NCBI RefSeq assembly: GCF_019649055.1
Contig: NW_026570221.1
Location: 3,658,001 to 3,722,000 of the forward strand
Length of the DNA: 64,000 nt
From: Paramacrobiotus metropolitanus
Taxonomy: Eukaryota; Tardigrada; Eutardigrada; Parachela; Macrobiotidae
Reading direction: 5' to 3'
Shown: in pieces, positions 1 through 10,401 of the stretch
How the letters are laid out: each line of letters begins with the position of its first letter
Position numbering within the stretch: the first letter of the stretch is position 1
Made by a program: the position numbers and the translations under genes
Notes under the pieces: generated by a model
What the model saw: only the letters and a program-made list of their open reading frames with translations
What the model was told of the DNA's origin: nothing
Databases searched by the model: none

Positions 1-1477
1 ATTACAAGTTCTACCTGGCTTTTGAGAACAGGTAAAGCTATCACAGCAGACTTGCACTAAAAACAATTTTAACAAAAGCAAAAAACTACAGATTGTAACT
101 GACTGTTTTAGCCCGGTATATAGAGCCAAATTCGTGCTCTTGCTTTGCTTTGTAATATTTTGTAGCCAAAAAATTTGTATACGAGTACAGTTTGAATACA
201 GGCGTGAAATCCGGTTGCGCTCGCAACATACGCTTGGAAAGTTATGAGTTTCCAGAAAATAAAAAAGTTCAAATGCATTTAGGTGCACCAGAACTGTCAT
301 CATAAACCGATCTTCAAACTTTGCTCGTAAATGCTCGTATACACGAAGATCGTATTCTTTTACACCGTACCAGGGTTTTACCATTTTTTCCAATTTAAAA
401 TAATTTTTAAAATTTTTGAAATACATTTTAAAATTTGAAAAGATTGTTGAATTTTGGTCAGGCATAAAAACGATCTTTATACTAATGTTAATTTTTCCTG
501 CACAATTTAGGGAAGATCGGCTTATAACGAGACTTTTGGTACACCTGAAGCATTTAAACTTTTTGGAATTTTGATTTATCCATAACATTCCAGCCGAATG
601 TTGCGCGCGCAAACGGATTCACGCCTATGTATACAAATCTTTTGGCTACAAAATATCGTAAAGCAAAGGACAAAAGTCTTTGGTAGTGCGCGACACCGCT
701 AGTTCCCGTGGATGTACACGAATTTGTGCAATGTACCGGGCCAAAATGACTAAATCCCTTAAGGCGTAAATCCGAAATCTCCGTACAGATTTTCTGTAAC
801 ATGGTCCAAATACTGGAGACTCTTTCCTTTCCGGTGCAAAATAATTATCAGTTAAAGCGCAGCCACTTAATTCTGTGCTTTTATTAAAACGTTTCTTTTG
901 GCGTTGAAAAATACTTTAATGGCATACACGAGTTCAGAGTTTTCTTACGTCACTTGTCCTGATGTTTTATTATTTTATTACTAATTTATTTAGTTGTATT
1001 ATTATCGGCAGAACTACGCAGCAATCCGGCATCGATCAATAATACCACTCCCTTTTCAGTGTGTGCAAGGATTACGTGACGGAGAAGATCCACCGCGCGT
1101 TCAATTACGGCGCTGTGCCGGTGGTATACGGTGGCGCCAATTACTCAGCCATCTTTCCCAGCGGCTCCTTCATTAACGTCCTGGATTTCAGCGGTCCAAA
1201 AGCTCTTGCCCAGTACCTGCTCTTCCTGGATAAGAACCCCAGCGAATATCGCCGATATTTCCAGTGGCGAATGCACCCAACTGCATCCCGGCTGGCCGGC
1301 GGTCTGACCGCCGACAACTGGTCCTGGTGCCGAATCTGCCGGATTCTCAACACGCGCTTACCACGGCGGAAGGTCATGGTCGATATGGGGCAGTGGTGGA
1401 GGGACAGGGGCTGGTGTCGCACACCGCAAACCGAGGCTGAGCAGTGGATGAAGAATCCCGAGATTCCTCTCCTGTAG
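1..1477 (+). CDS. alpha-1,3-fucosyltransferase (GT10), 3' end, partial
   Basis: This is the C-terminal part of a Golgi type II membrane enzyme that moves fucose from GDP-fucose to glycan acceptors. Two exons are visible, 1..31 and 1060..1477, joined by a phase-2 intron (GT at 32, AG at 1058-1059). The junction restores the GT10 donor-binding signature YKFYLAFENS-VCKDYVTEK. It continues into HRAFNYGAVPVVYGG and a C-terminal region with WCRIC cysteines, ending at TAG 1475-1477. The stem, membrane anchor and N-terminal catalytic exons lie before the window. The intron carries a palindromic foldback element. In the duplicate at 22.2 kb the codon matching this TAG is GAG and the frame runs four codons further, so this copy may be slightly shortened at its C-terminus. 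Family assignment is firm; which fucosyltransferase subtype is unknown. Confidence 0.85.
101..751. mobile_element. Palindromic foldback element, copy A (in FucT intron)
   Basis: The sequence is a near-complete palindrome. The left end at about 111 (GCCCGGTATA) mirrors the right end at about 733-742 (TACCGGGCC), and the arms match over most of their length. For example, GGCTACAAAATATCGTAAAGC at the right mirrors GCTTTGTAATATTTTGTAGCC at the left. It has no coding capacity. Related copies lie at 21584, 34301 and 41195. It lies within the fucosyltransferase intron. Confidence 0.75.
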
Positions 1478-2997
1478 CCCGGCGTATGATCAGAAAGCAT
1501 GGGTGACCCGTTACGCATATTCTAGAAATTCGTCTAACTGTCGGGGCGTTGTACTGAGATGAGTTGAGCTGACGAACCGAGTTGAACTGATTTTAAGTAC
1601 AAACGTACAATGTACGACAGGATGTCACGTTAACATTGAAACGATGACAGAATAGAAAGATCACATGAACAGAAGCTGTTCGATGCGCCTAAAACATTGA
1701 TTAATTTTAAAAATCGCTACAGTACCTAGTTAAAAGAATGCATCGGGAGAAGACTACAAGTACTTTCACTACATACAGTATTTTGCGCACGGGTAACCGA
1801 TTCGAAGAGATTGGCGTAAGGTACAAATTTGTGTCTGTCGCTGACCGCTGTGTTGACGCGTTAGAAATTACGGGACATACTCTGATCATAGTACGCAATG
1901 TGAGTCTAATTTGTATAAATCAAAGTGCGATTTATAAATTAATGGTGAGCAATAATTACTCAATGCAAAGTGACTGTGACTATGCAGAGCAATTATCTAT
2001 AAAATTATGCATCTAAGATATATAATTTATAGATATAGATATGCGATTATGCGCATGACTAATTCATGGAAATAGGGAAAGTATCAGTAATCGAATGAAA
2101 GGAAAGTAATCGGTCACTGAGAAAAGTCGAAGGAGGTATAAAGCTAAACGGAAAGCGAAATGTCAGGCAAGAACTTGCCGTTCAGCAAGAGGTCGGTCAG
2201 CAAATTGAAGGTCGGTAAATTGACGTGCAACCCACCTGGACAGCAATAGTCATGACACCACTCTTCTTTCAGGGCAATTTAAGAAATCGCCGGTAGTTGA
2301 ATGATCACTGTACGAGACGACGAGTAGAATACATTGTATGTGAGTGTCATACGGATGTCAAAGCACACGATCCGAGTTGAATCGTCACTACCGTATTAAG
2401 TGTTGTACCAAAGGTTGTGGTCAGACCAACACCTGCAACATATTTACAATTTTTATCGCTGGCTTTCGTCCATTTCGTTTCGATTCTTTCTTCTTCGAAT
2501 GTTGACCTTTCCGTCTGCACATGCATCATCAGTCATCTACGGTATATTTCAAGTGAAAATAGAAAAACGTAGCTTGGCACTGACATATGTTGAATTTTAA
2601 ACGAATCCGTGATGTGCAACGAGGAGTTTGCGCCTTTGCGGGAATGTTGGTAAATGTTACCCAGAGAATGAAGAAAACAAACAGATACCGAGCTTGCAAA
2701 ATTAATGAACAACCTCCGTTGCATTCTGCTAAATGGCAGGTAGTAATGCAACGACTTGGAAAGGCAACGGTTTTCTAGGTACATGGAACTCCCAGTATTC
2801 TTCTTTATCTCATGATCTTTCTACATTATTACCAATTACCGTGAAATTCGTAATAACTTTTTATGATTTTATATAAAATTCTTCATTATTTTATATAAAA
2901 AAATTTTGTTATTCCATATATAAAAAATTATATCAAATATATAAAACAAATAATCATAAATTTATCTAATACTGAAACTATTAATTTTCAGAATAAG
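1478..2997. other. Noncoding; first ~680 bp duplicated at 22.3-23.2 kb
   Basis: No coding region was found. From about 1500 to 2152 the sequence matches 22300-23232 (shared landmarks: CTAACTGTCGGGGCGTTGTA, GTTCGATGCGCCTAAAACAT and GAAAAGTCGAAGGAGGTATA-like tracts). This extends the fucosyltransferase duplication. From about 2160 to 2997 I see only AT-rich unique sequence, with no N-terminal acyl-CoA synthetase exons. Confidence 0.6.
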
Positions 2998-3858
2998 ATA
3001 TTCAAATTTCGATAATATATTCGAAAAAGATCCGCCACGAAATGCCGCACCTCAAAGCCATCATCCAGTACCTGGGCACGCCAGCGCACGGGCCCGAGGA
3101 GGGCGTCTACAGCTGGGCGCAACTGCTGGACCTGGCCAAGTACGTGCCGGACGTGGCCATCCTGGAGCGGCACGCCGCCATCGCGCCCAACAAGTGCTGC
3201 ACGGTCATCTACACCTCCGGCACCACCGGCAACCCCAAGGGCGCCATGCTCAGCCACGACAACCTGCTGTGGACCTCGCGCATGGCCATGACGGAGGCCT
3301 TCACCACGCTGAAGAGCCGGCGCGACATCCAGGAGACCTTCGTCAGCTACCTGCCGCTCAGCCACGTGGCGGCGCAGATGACCGACCTCTACCTGTCCAT
3401 TAACACCGCCGGCGTGGTCTGGTTCGCCCAGCCGGACGCGCTAAAAGGCACCCTGGTCGACACGCTGCGGGAGGCGCGGCCCACGGCGTTGGTGGGCGTG
3501 CCGCGGGTCTTCGAGAAGATGGCCGAGAAGATGCAGGCGGTCAGCAAGAAGAACGGCGCCGTCAAGACCTGGATCGGCTCCGTGGCGCAGGATGTCGGGC
3601 TGCGCGGCAATCTCAAGCGATTCAATGGGTAAATTCTATTGACCTTTGGCAACATAATAATATTATGGCGGCATATTAGTTCACATATAAGAAATAACAA
3701 AAAAAAACTTATAGGTACGTATGCAAGATATGTCACATAATTAGGCGCATATAAATTAAGCAAATAATTTATATGAAACTATTTGTACAATATCTTGATG
3801 GCCTTTGCGCATACATATGCACGCCGCATATATGTATATCCGTATGCTCGTAATAATA

Positions 3859-4269
3859 GCGAATTTTAGATTTCACAAAACAAGTTCCGTACAGTTCGAC
3901 GTTCGGATAGAAGTTGGCGTTACGGGTTGATTCACGTCCGTTCGCGACGTATGGCGCCTTAACCCAACGTCGTTGGCTGACGCGTAAACGTGCCTTACGT
4001 GGATCTGTGCAACGGCTCAGCCATATGGGGAGCGACAGGCCAGCGTATGCTGCCTGTGGATATTTTTTGTGTGCTCTAACCGCCTCCCCGAGAGCAGGTT
4101 GGTCACGCTCTCGGCACTCTCGATTCGATCTATTTTTCAGCTGTACGTTCGCTGCAAGTGTGCATCCGTACAACCATTCTAAACGATTTTCAGTCTGCTA
4201 ACGTACTGTTTATTTGACGCGGTAGTTTCTAGTGGACGGAGCCTAAACCATATGAAATCTAAAATTCCC
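3859..4269. mobile_element. Tc1/mariner-type MITE with TA target duplication, copy 1
   Basis: This 411-bp element has terminal inverted repeats GCGAATTTTAGATTTCACA and, at the far end, GGGAATTTTAGATTTCATA read inward. It is flanked on both sides by TA (3857-3858 and 4270-4271). A second copy at 58880..59306 shares the full internal sequence. It has no transposase frame, so it is non-autonomous. It sits in ACSBG intron 1. Confidence 0.75.
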
Positions 4270-4307
4270 TAATTATGGTCTCGTACTGCGTACATAAAGT
4301 CCTGCGA

Positions 4308-4392
4308 TACGGTTTCGCATGTATATACTACATGTATATACGGTTTCGCATGCATGTATATACGGTTTCGCATGTATATGTATGTATATACA
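4308..4392 (+). repeat. Short tandem repeat array (ATGTATATACGGTTTCGC-like)
   Basis: About three imperfect units of ATGTATATACGGTTTCGC alternate with GTATA-rich spacers. The array lies in ACSBG intron 1 next to the MITE. Confidence 0.6.
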
Positions 4393-6164
4393 GGTACACC
4401 CAAGATATCGGTTATGTCATATGTGCAATGTGATACCCATTTATGAATCCTGATGGTGTCCTTTGACTAATAATATAAAGCAATAATTCGCTACTACAAC
4501 TTTAGTACTAGTATCGATATGCATACATATAGGTGGATGTATATGCACATGTATAGTCAAAGGTCGTCGTCAAGATTTATATATGGATATGACATTGTAC
4601 ATATGACATAACCGAAATATTGGGTGTATATACATCCGCAACCGTCAGCAAAATTTGTAAATACAATATACATATGTACAATGCCCAACAGATTTTCTTC
4701 GACAAATTTGCATTATATGCAAGTCTCCTTATATAGGCGCAGCAATGGCAACGGCAATCCGCTGGGCTGGACACTGGCCAACGCGATGGTCTTCAAAAAG
4801 GTGCGGCAGGCGCTGGGCCTGGACCGCTGCATCTTCACCTGCTCGGGCGCCGCGCCCATGATGAAGGAGACCCTGGAGTACTTCCTCTCCTTCAACATCC
4901 CCATCTACGACATTTACGGCATGAGCGAAAGCTCCGGTACGTCATGCTGAATCTGCTACAATATAGTGCGATAGCAGTTATTAATATGCTCTCTTTTTTA
5001 GCTCCCCACACGCTGAACCTGCCCGGCGCTTTCAAAATCGGCTCAGCCGGTCGGGAACTGATCGGCGTGGTGACGAAAATCGACAAGCTCGATGCCGTTG
5101 GCAATGGCGAGGTTTTTTAAAATTCGTGTTGCACATAAAGGTCGAAGAAATAAATGTGGTGTCTGTTGCGCGGCAGATCTGCATGTACGGCCGGCACATC
5201 TTCATGGGCTACCTGGGCAACGAAGAAAAGACCCGCGAGGTGCTGGACGCCCAGGGCTACCTCCACACCGGCGAAATCGGGCGGAAAGATAGCGAAGGCT
5301 TCCTCTTCATTACCGGCCGCCTCAAGGAGCTGCTCATTACCGCCGGCGGCGAAAATGTCCCGCCCATTCCCATAGAAGTACGTGCGCACTCGATTCGGCA
5401 ATCAAGTCACAGTATAAACATATATACCGATATCACAGCACCAATAAAATATTAAAACAGCATTACCTAATACATGTTCAAAAATGTAAATGCAAGTAAT
5501 ACTCATAAAATACATGTTAACAAATTATTGTAAAAAATTTTTGGTTTGTAAAATACAATAACAGTGCAATGTATACATACACAGTTATTATCACATTAAC
5601 ATAATTACTATGAATACTTCTATTAAAATGTTTAATATAATAAAGATGTTTAATATCAGTGATTTATAATAGGACGCGATCAAGGAAGAACTGCCGATTG
5701 TCAGTAACGCTATGGTCATCGGCGATAAGCGGAAATTCCTCGCCGTTTTATTAACGTTGAAATCGGAGATTGACCGACGACCGGCGCTCCGCTGGACAGA
5801 CTGACCAAGCCCGCACAAGAATAGTAATTAACATTATTGTGATGAGTAGCTAGTTTTCGTATTCATTAATAATTTTTTCATTAATAATTTGTATAGGATT
5901 AAGGAGAACGTCGGCCAAGATGTGAACACAGTGACGGAGGCCGTCGGACTGACCAGCCTGCAGAAGGTCATTGAGAAGCGCATGGCGCTGGTGAACAAGC
6001 GCGCCACCAGTCGCGCGCAGTGCGTGCAGAAATTCAAGCTCCTCCCCGAGGACTTCAGCATCCCCGGCGGCGAGCTGGGTCCCACGCTGAAGCTGAAGCG
6101 CAACGTCGTCGCCGCCAAGTACAGCGACCTCATCGAGCAGTTCTACGACGACACCGACTCCTGA

Positions 6165-9100
6165 GGGAAGCCGCGCCCATCTCTGGCATGCATCGTTATC
6201 GCACGCTATACTTCTTTTTCTCTCTCTGTTAAGCATGTGTACTGATAGAGTGCATGACCTTTCAGACAGTTTGTTCACTGTAGTATAATCTTTCGCCATT
6301 TTGAGGATTTTCATTTCTCAGTCATGTGCGCCGTGGTATATACTATATTGTTATTTTCCTGATATTAAGTATCTCTTACCGAGATTTCTTCGTAATAATT
6401 CGTGAATCAGCATTTTGTGAACGTAATTATGTCAACGTCGATTATGTATGCTTAAAATACATTACTTCATATACAGATAGAACAGCCTATATGTCCGCAA
6501 TATGCCCCAGTGTTTTTCCTTCCGCTGTCTCGCTGTCTGAAGCTTTGAGGGGGCACTCGCTCCGTGCAAGGACAATAAACTTCCATTATTATTATTATTA
6601 TTATTATTTTAGCGTTACTTCGGTTTTTCTCATATTTCGGTCACTGTGAATATTCTTTCTTGTGTAAACGTTCTTATATTTTGGTCACCTGTTGTTAAAA
6701 TTTCCTAACAATTGCGAAAATACCAGAAACGAATAGCTTTCATAGTAAAAATTTCGCTCAGTAATTTCGAAGCAGGAACTAAGCAACATTTCCATAAAAC
6801 ATCAAAGAACAGGGACTGGACCAGGTGCAATATTTGAAGCAACCGCTCTTCCACGTTTGCACAATTTAGAAACTTTTAATTCCAACATTTTCAGTTTTGT
6901 TCCAATGACCACCGACCAGTGACGAAGAAATGAAACAGCACGTGGTGCGATCAGCAGCTGTTCCTGTAGCGCACCACATGGGCGGTGGTGTTAGTGACCG
7001 GTGAATGAAACTCTGTACGCGTACTTCTCAGTTATAGCAGTCAGCTGATCTGCATTCTGTGCAGCGTCTTGTGCGCTAGTAAACCGTCGATCAAACCGAC
7101 AAAATTGTAAGAAACTCTCGCCTACATTGGGCGACAGCACGCCACTTTCGGACCGGCAGTTCAAAGTCCATCCTGGCGTGTGGCAGTCAGCCGAACCTGT
7201 CATCTGGCGGCCACAGAACCCTGCAGTTACCTTCGCACCATTACGCCACGATCATCCTGTCGCCTTTGCATTATTTTAAAAATCGAACCATGGCTGCGCG
7301 TCTGTACTTGGCTTTTTAGTTGTGTTTTCCCCGAAGAACGAGTCTTTCACATTGGAGCCCGGGGAGCAATAAATACTGGGAAGCATCTGGTTCCGAATTG
7401 ACTTCGGAAAGGAATCTTCCTGGAACGCTGCAGCCAACTGTTTTGACTTTGTAGCGCTTAAGCGCTGCGGAGTGTGGACAGCCATCACTCGAAAGGGACG
7501 AATTCGAAATTCGAAGAAATTTTGCCACAGAGGATCTACGTAATGGCCTGCCCCTGCAACATGCGCCGCAGCCTCTCCCGGATGACTAATTCCCAAAATC
7601 ATCCGGATATTCGGGCTCTCTTCCCTGGGAGACTGGGAGAACGGGAGCGAGGAGAACGGGATGCACGATTACGCCATCCAGTGTTTTCTTCTGGAGATGG
7701 GCACTGACAGCGCTGCCGCTGGCTGCCCGCCCGGGGCGGCAGCGCTGAGCTGGATTTAGTCGGCGTCGGGCATCCAAGGCGAAAATATCCTTTATGGCAT
7801 CACCGAAAATTGTGACGAAATACCGAAAAAAAGGTCAGATGTTGCTTTTTTTCCTGATTTATTTTCGAAACATTTTTAGTGTTGTTTAACGTAACTCCAA
7901 CTTTTTTTTCTGATTTAAGCTTATTTTGCTATTTTTAAAAACAATTATTTTCATTAACGCCGATGTAGACTTTTTAAAAATTAAGTAGATTTTTCATTTT
8001 AGGAAAATTTTTAGTTCGGTAACATTCGCAGCTTTTAGCACCTAATTTTGTCTGTTTTGGTTTTTACTGGCTCTGTTTTTAAGTCATATTTATTTGGGTT
8101 ATTTTTAAAAAAAACTAGACGCATTAATGTAATCGCAAAATTAATATGTAAAGCTAGAGTGATATTTAATAATTACATGCAATTAAATTCAGAAAGCCTA
8201 AAATATAAAACGCAGCGGAAAGAACGGGAAGTTAAAATCGAAAAATGTAAATGAAAGGATAAAATTTAAAAAAAATCTAGAAGAAGGAGAAACTGACCAG
8301 TCGGCCTCCGAGGCGGTGGGCGGTGCGCACCACCATTCCCCAACAGCGTCTCCAGCACGACGGCCGCCTGGCGGGGACCAGACTGGACATCCTTCCCGGC
8401 CAAGGACACCAGGAGCCTGTTTCCCTGAATATGGAGTCGGTCGTCCCCGCGGACCAGCAGTGCGCTGAGCAACTGGCGGAACAGCGGAAATAGGACGTGC
8501 CGGCACTCTTCTAGCAATCAGCGGAAGAGCGGACGACGGCCATGACGCCCTGGAGTTCTGGCTGATGCCGGGCTAATTCGTGCAGCGCTGACCGCGGACC
8601 AGTCCGACACACAGCCGGCTCCGTCACGCGCAGGATCGCCGGGATGATCCGGGACCCTGGAATTCAGTGAGATTGCAACTGTACACAACTAAATCAATAT
8701 CGTAAATGAACGCATCCTTTACAGATATATGGCAGTTAAAGCCATAATAAACTTAAAAGTTACGCTAAATTAATTGATTTAATTTAAATTAGAAATATAA
8801 ATTAATTTGATTCAATTAAATTATTTCTAATAAATTACATTAAGTTTAAATTAATTTATTAAATTTAATTGAAACAGGTACCACAGTCACAGTGACCGAC
8901 GCACCGCAATTATTATGAGAAGAAATTAAATGGGAATTCTTAAATTAAATTAAACTAATTTTACTTCATTAGTGGAAACTGATTCTCATTAGTGGCTCAA
9001 CTGGACGGAAAGGACAGGATCATCTGCAGCTGATCGAGGCGCTGCCTCGCTGGATTCTGTGCTGATCCGGTGCTGCAAATACGCGGCTGCTGGCGTTGTG

Positions 9101-10401
9101 CCTGTTTTCTGCAGGATCACCTTGGCGAGGACACCGACCACTACCAGCTGCGTGGCATCTGGTCAATCTGGTTGAGCAGCTGGCGGAACAGCGGAAGGAG
9201 CACGCGCCGGGCCTCTCATAACGATCAGCGGAAGAGCGGACGACTGCCCGGATTCTGCATGGCTGATAGCGGGCTGCGCGCAGCGCTGACCGGACCAAGA
9301 TCCGACACGCAGCCGGCTGCATCACGCGCAGGATCGCCGGGATGACGGGACACGGATGTGGCCGATGACGGCGCAGCCTGCAGTTCAGTGAGATCTAAAT
9401 TGTACCAAATGAAATCAATCAGCAGATGAATGTATTCATTTAAATTTCCATTAAAGCCATAATAAATTTTAAATGGCACTACATTAATTTAAATTAATAG
9501 GTTGAATTTAAACAGCAACCACAGTGACCGACGCCTTACAGCTATCATAAGTGGAAATTAACTGGGAGTTCTGCAAACTAAATTAAATTAATGTTATTTA
9601 ATTAGAGGAAAGTCCGAACTCATTTTCAGTACAACTACATACTGGCTCAACAGGATGAAAAGGACAGGATCATCTGAAGACGATCGATGCGCTGCCTCGT
9701 TGGATTTGCACGCTGATCCGGTGCTGCGCAAACTCTGCGGCTCGCGTTGCGCCTGTTTCTGCAGGATCATCTGGGCGCGGACACCTACCAGCTCGGTCCA
9801 TCTGGTCCGCATGATCCCCAGCTCTCCCAGCCTACGGGGACGACCCGTCATCCTCAACGCGATGCTGCTCTATTCCCCGGTCTTGCTCCGCTCATCTAGC
9901 GCTGCTGCTGCTTTCTTCGGCACGAGTGGAAGGCGCGGCGATAAACGGCAAGGCCATATGGTGTTACGGCAAGGTTGGTTAAAGAAAGAATTGTATTTGT
10001 ATTTTTTCTAGTGAGTGTCAGAATTACTGCTAGATCATCGTGCAGCGGCGCAGCGCGCTGACCGGTGGGTGGTGGGCCGTCTGCAGCCTGTGCGGATGGG
10101 ACGGCCGCCCAGGTGGTCGGTTCACTGCGCCTCTGGTCCTTCCTTCGTTCAGTTCGTTGCAGCTGCAGTTTGCAAGCTACCCGTGCGTTAGTTCTAATTT
10201 ACAATTTTACACTTGATCGTCAGCCTGAATTACAGCCCAGAACAGGCATATGCCTGTTATGGGCTGATTAATTACCCAAAATAATCTCAATTTCTAAATC
10301 AATTAACTAAGCCGTTTTCTACTGTTGTTGGTGTCTCTGCTGTATGATTAAAATATAATCATCATTGCCAGGTTATCGTTATTCTGCTGGCCGCCGCTGC
10401 A
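6165..10401. other. Noncoding flank duplicated at 24.3-29.5 kb, with internal tandem copies
   Basis: No gene is supported here. Long stretches match the second cassette: 6250-6390 with 24390-24447 plus 28051-28160, 6780-7010 with 28170-28390, 7190-7320 with 28450-28620, about 8190-8300 with 28690-28840, and 10060-10600 with 29240-29860. Within this copy, blocks starting near 8996 (GGCTCAACTGGACGGAAAGG) and 9644 (GGCTCAACAGGATGAAAAGG) are tandem repeats about 650 bp apart. The second cassette carries one such block, near 29145. An (ATT)n microsatellite lies at 6585..6609. Confidence 0.6.
6574..6579 (+). promoter_or_regulatory. Putative poly(A) signal of ACSBG
   Basis: AATAAA lies about 410 bp after the ACSBG stop codon, just before an (ATT)n microsatellite at 6585..6609. 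The position fits a 3' UTR end, but it is not proven. Confidence 0.4.

Larger units (their letters stand above)
2998..6164 (+). pseudogene. ACSBG (bubblegum-type) long-chain acyl-CoA synthetase, 5'-truncated and mutated
   Basis: Members of this family activate long-chain fatty acids to acyl-CoA through an acyl-adenylate. Six exons follow: about 2998..3628, 4737..4936, 5002..5111, 5177..5377, 5673..5823 and 5897..6164. ANL motifs appear in order: ATP-binding YTSGTTGNPKGAM, then PLSHVAAQ, GVPRVFEKM, YGMSESS, the hinge/A8 region TGRLKELLITAGGENVPP, and the C-terminal lysine motif GELGPTLKLKR. Introns keep phase. The roughly 200 N-terminal residues of the family are absent; upstream is noncoding back to the fucosyltransferase. 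In exon 5 one base is missing after SEID (about 5771-5773), because the homologous PTTGAPLDRLTKPAQE continues in the next frame. The codon split across the last intron reads TA|G, a stop where Trp (TG|G) is expected. The exon 1 start is uncertain. Most likely a pseudogene, although base errors could mimic the two lesions. Confidence 0.8.

Noticed and set aside
2988-3365. Minus-strand frame opposite the ACSBG ATP-binding exon
   Set aside because: It is the complement of a strongly motif-bearing + strand exon; low-complexity Gly/Val/Arg composition is typical of a shadow frame.
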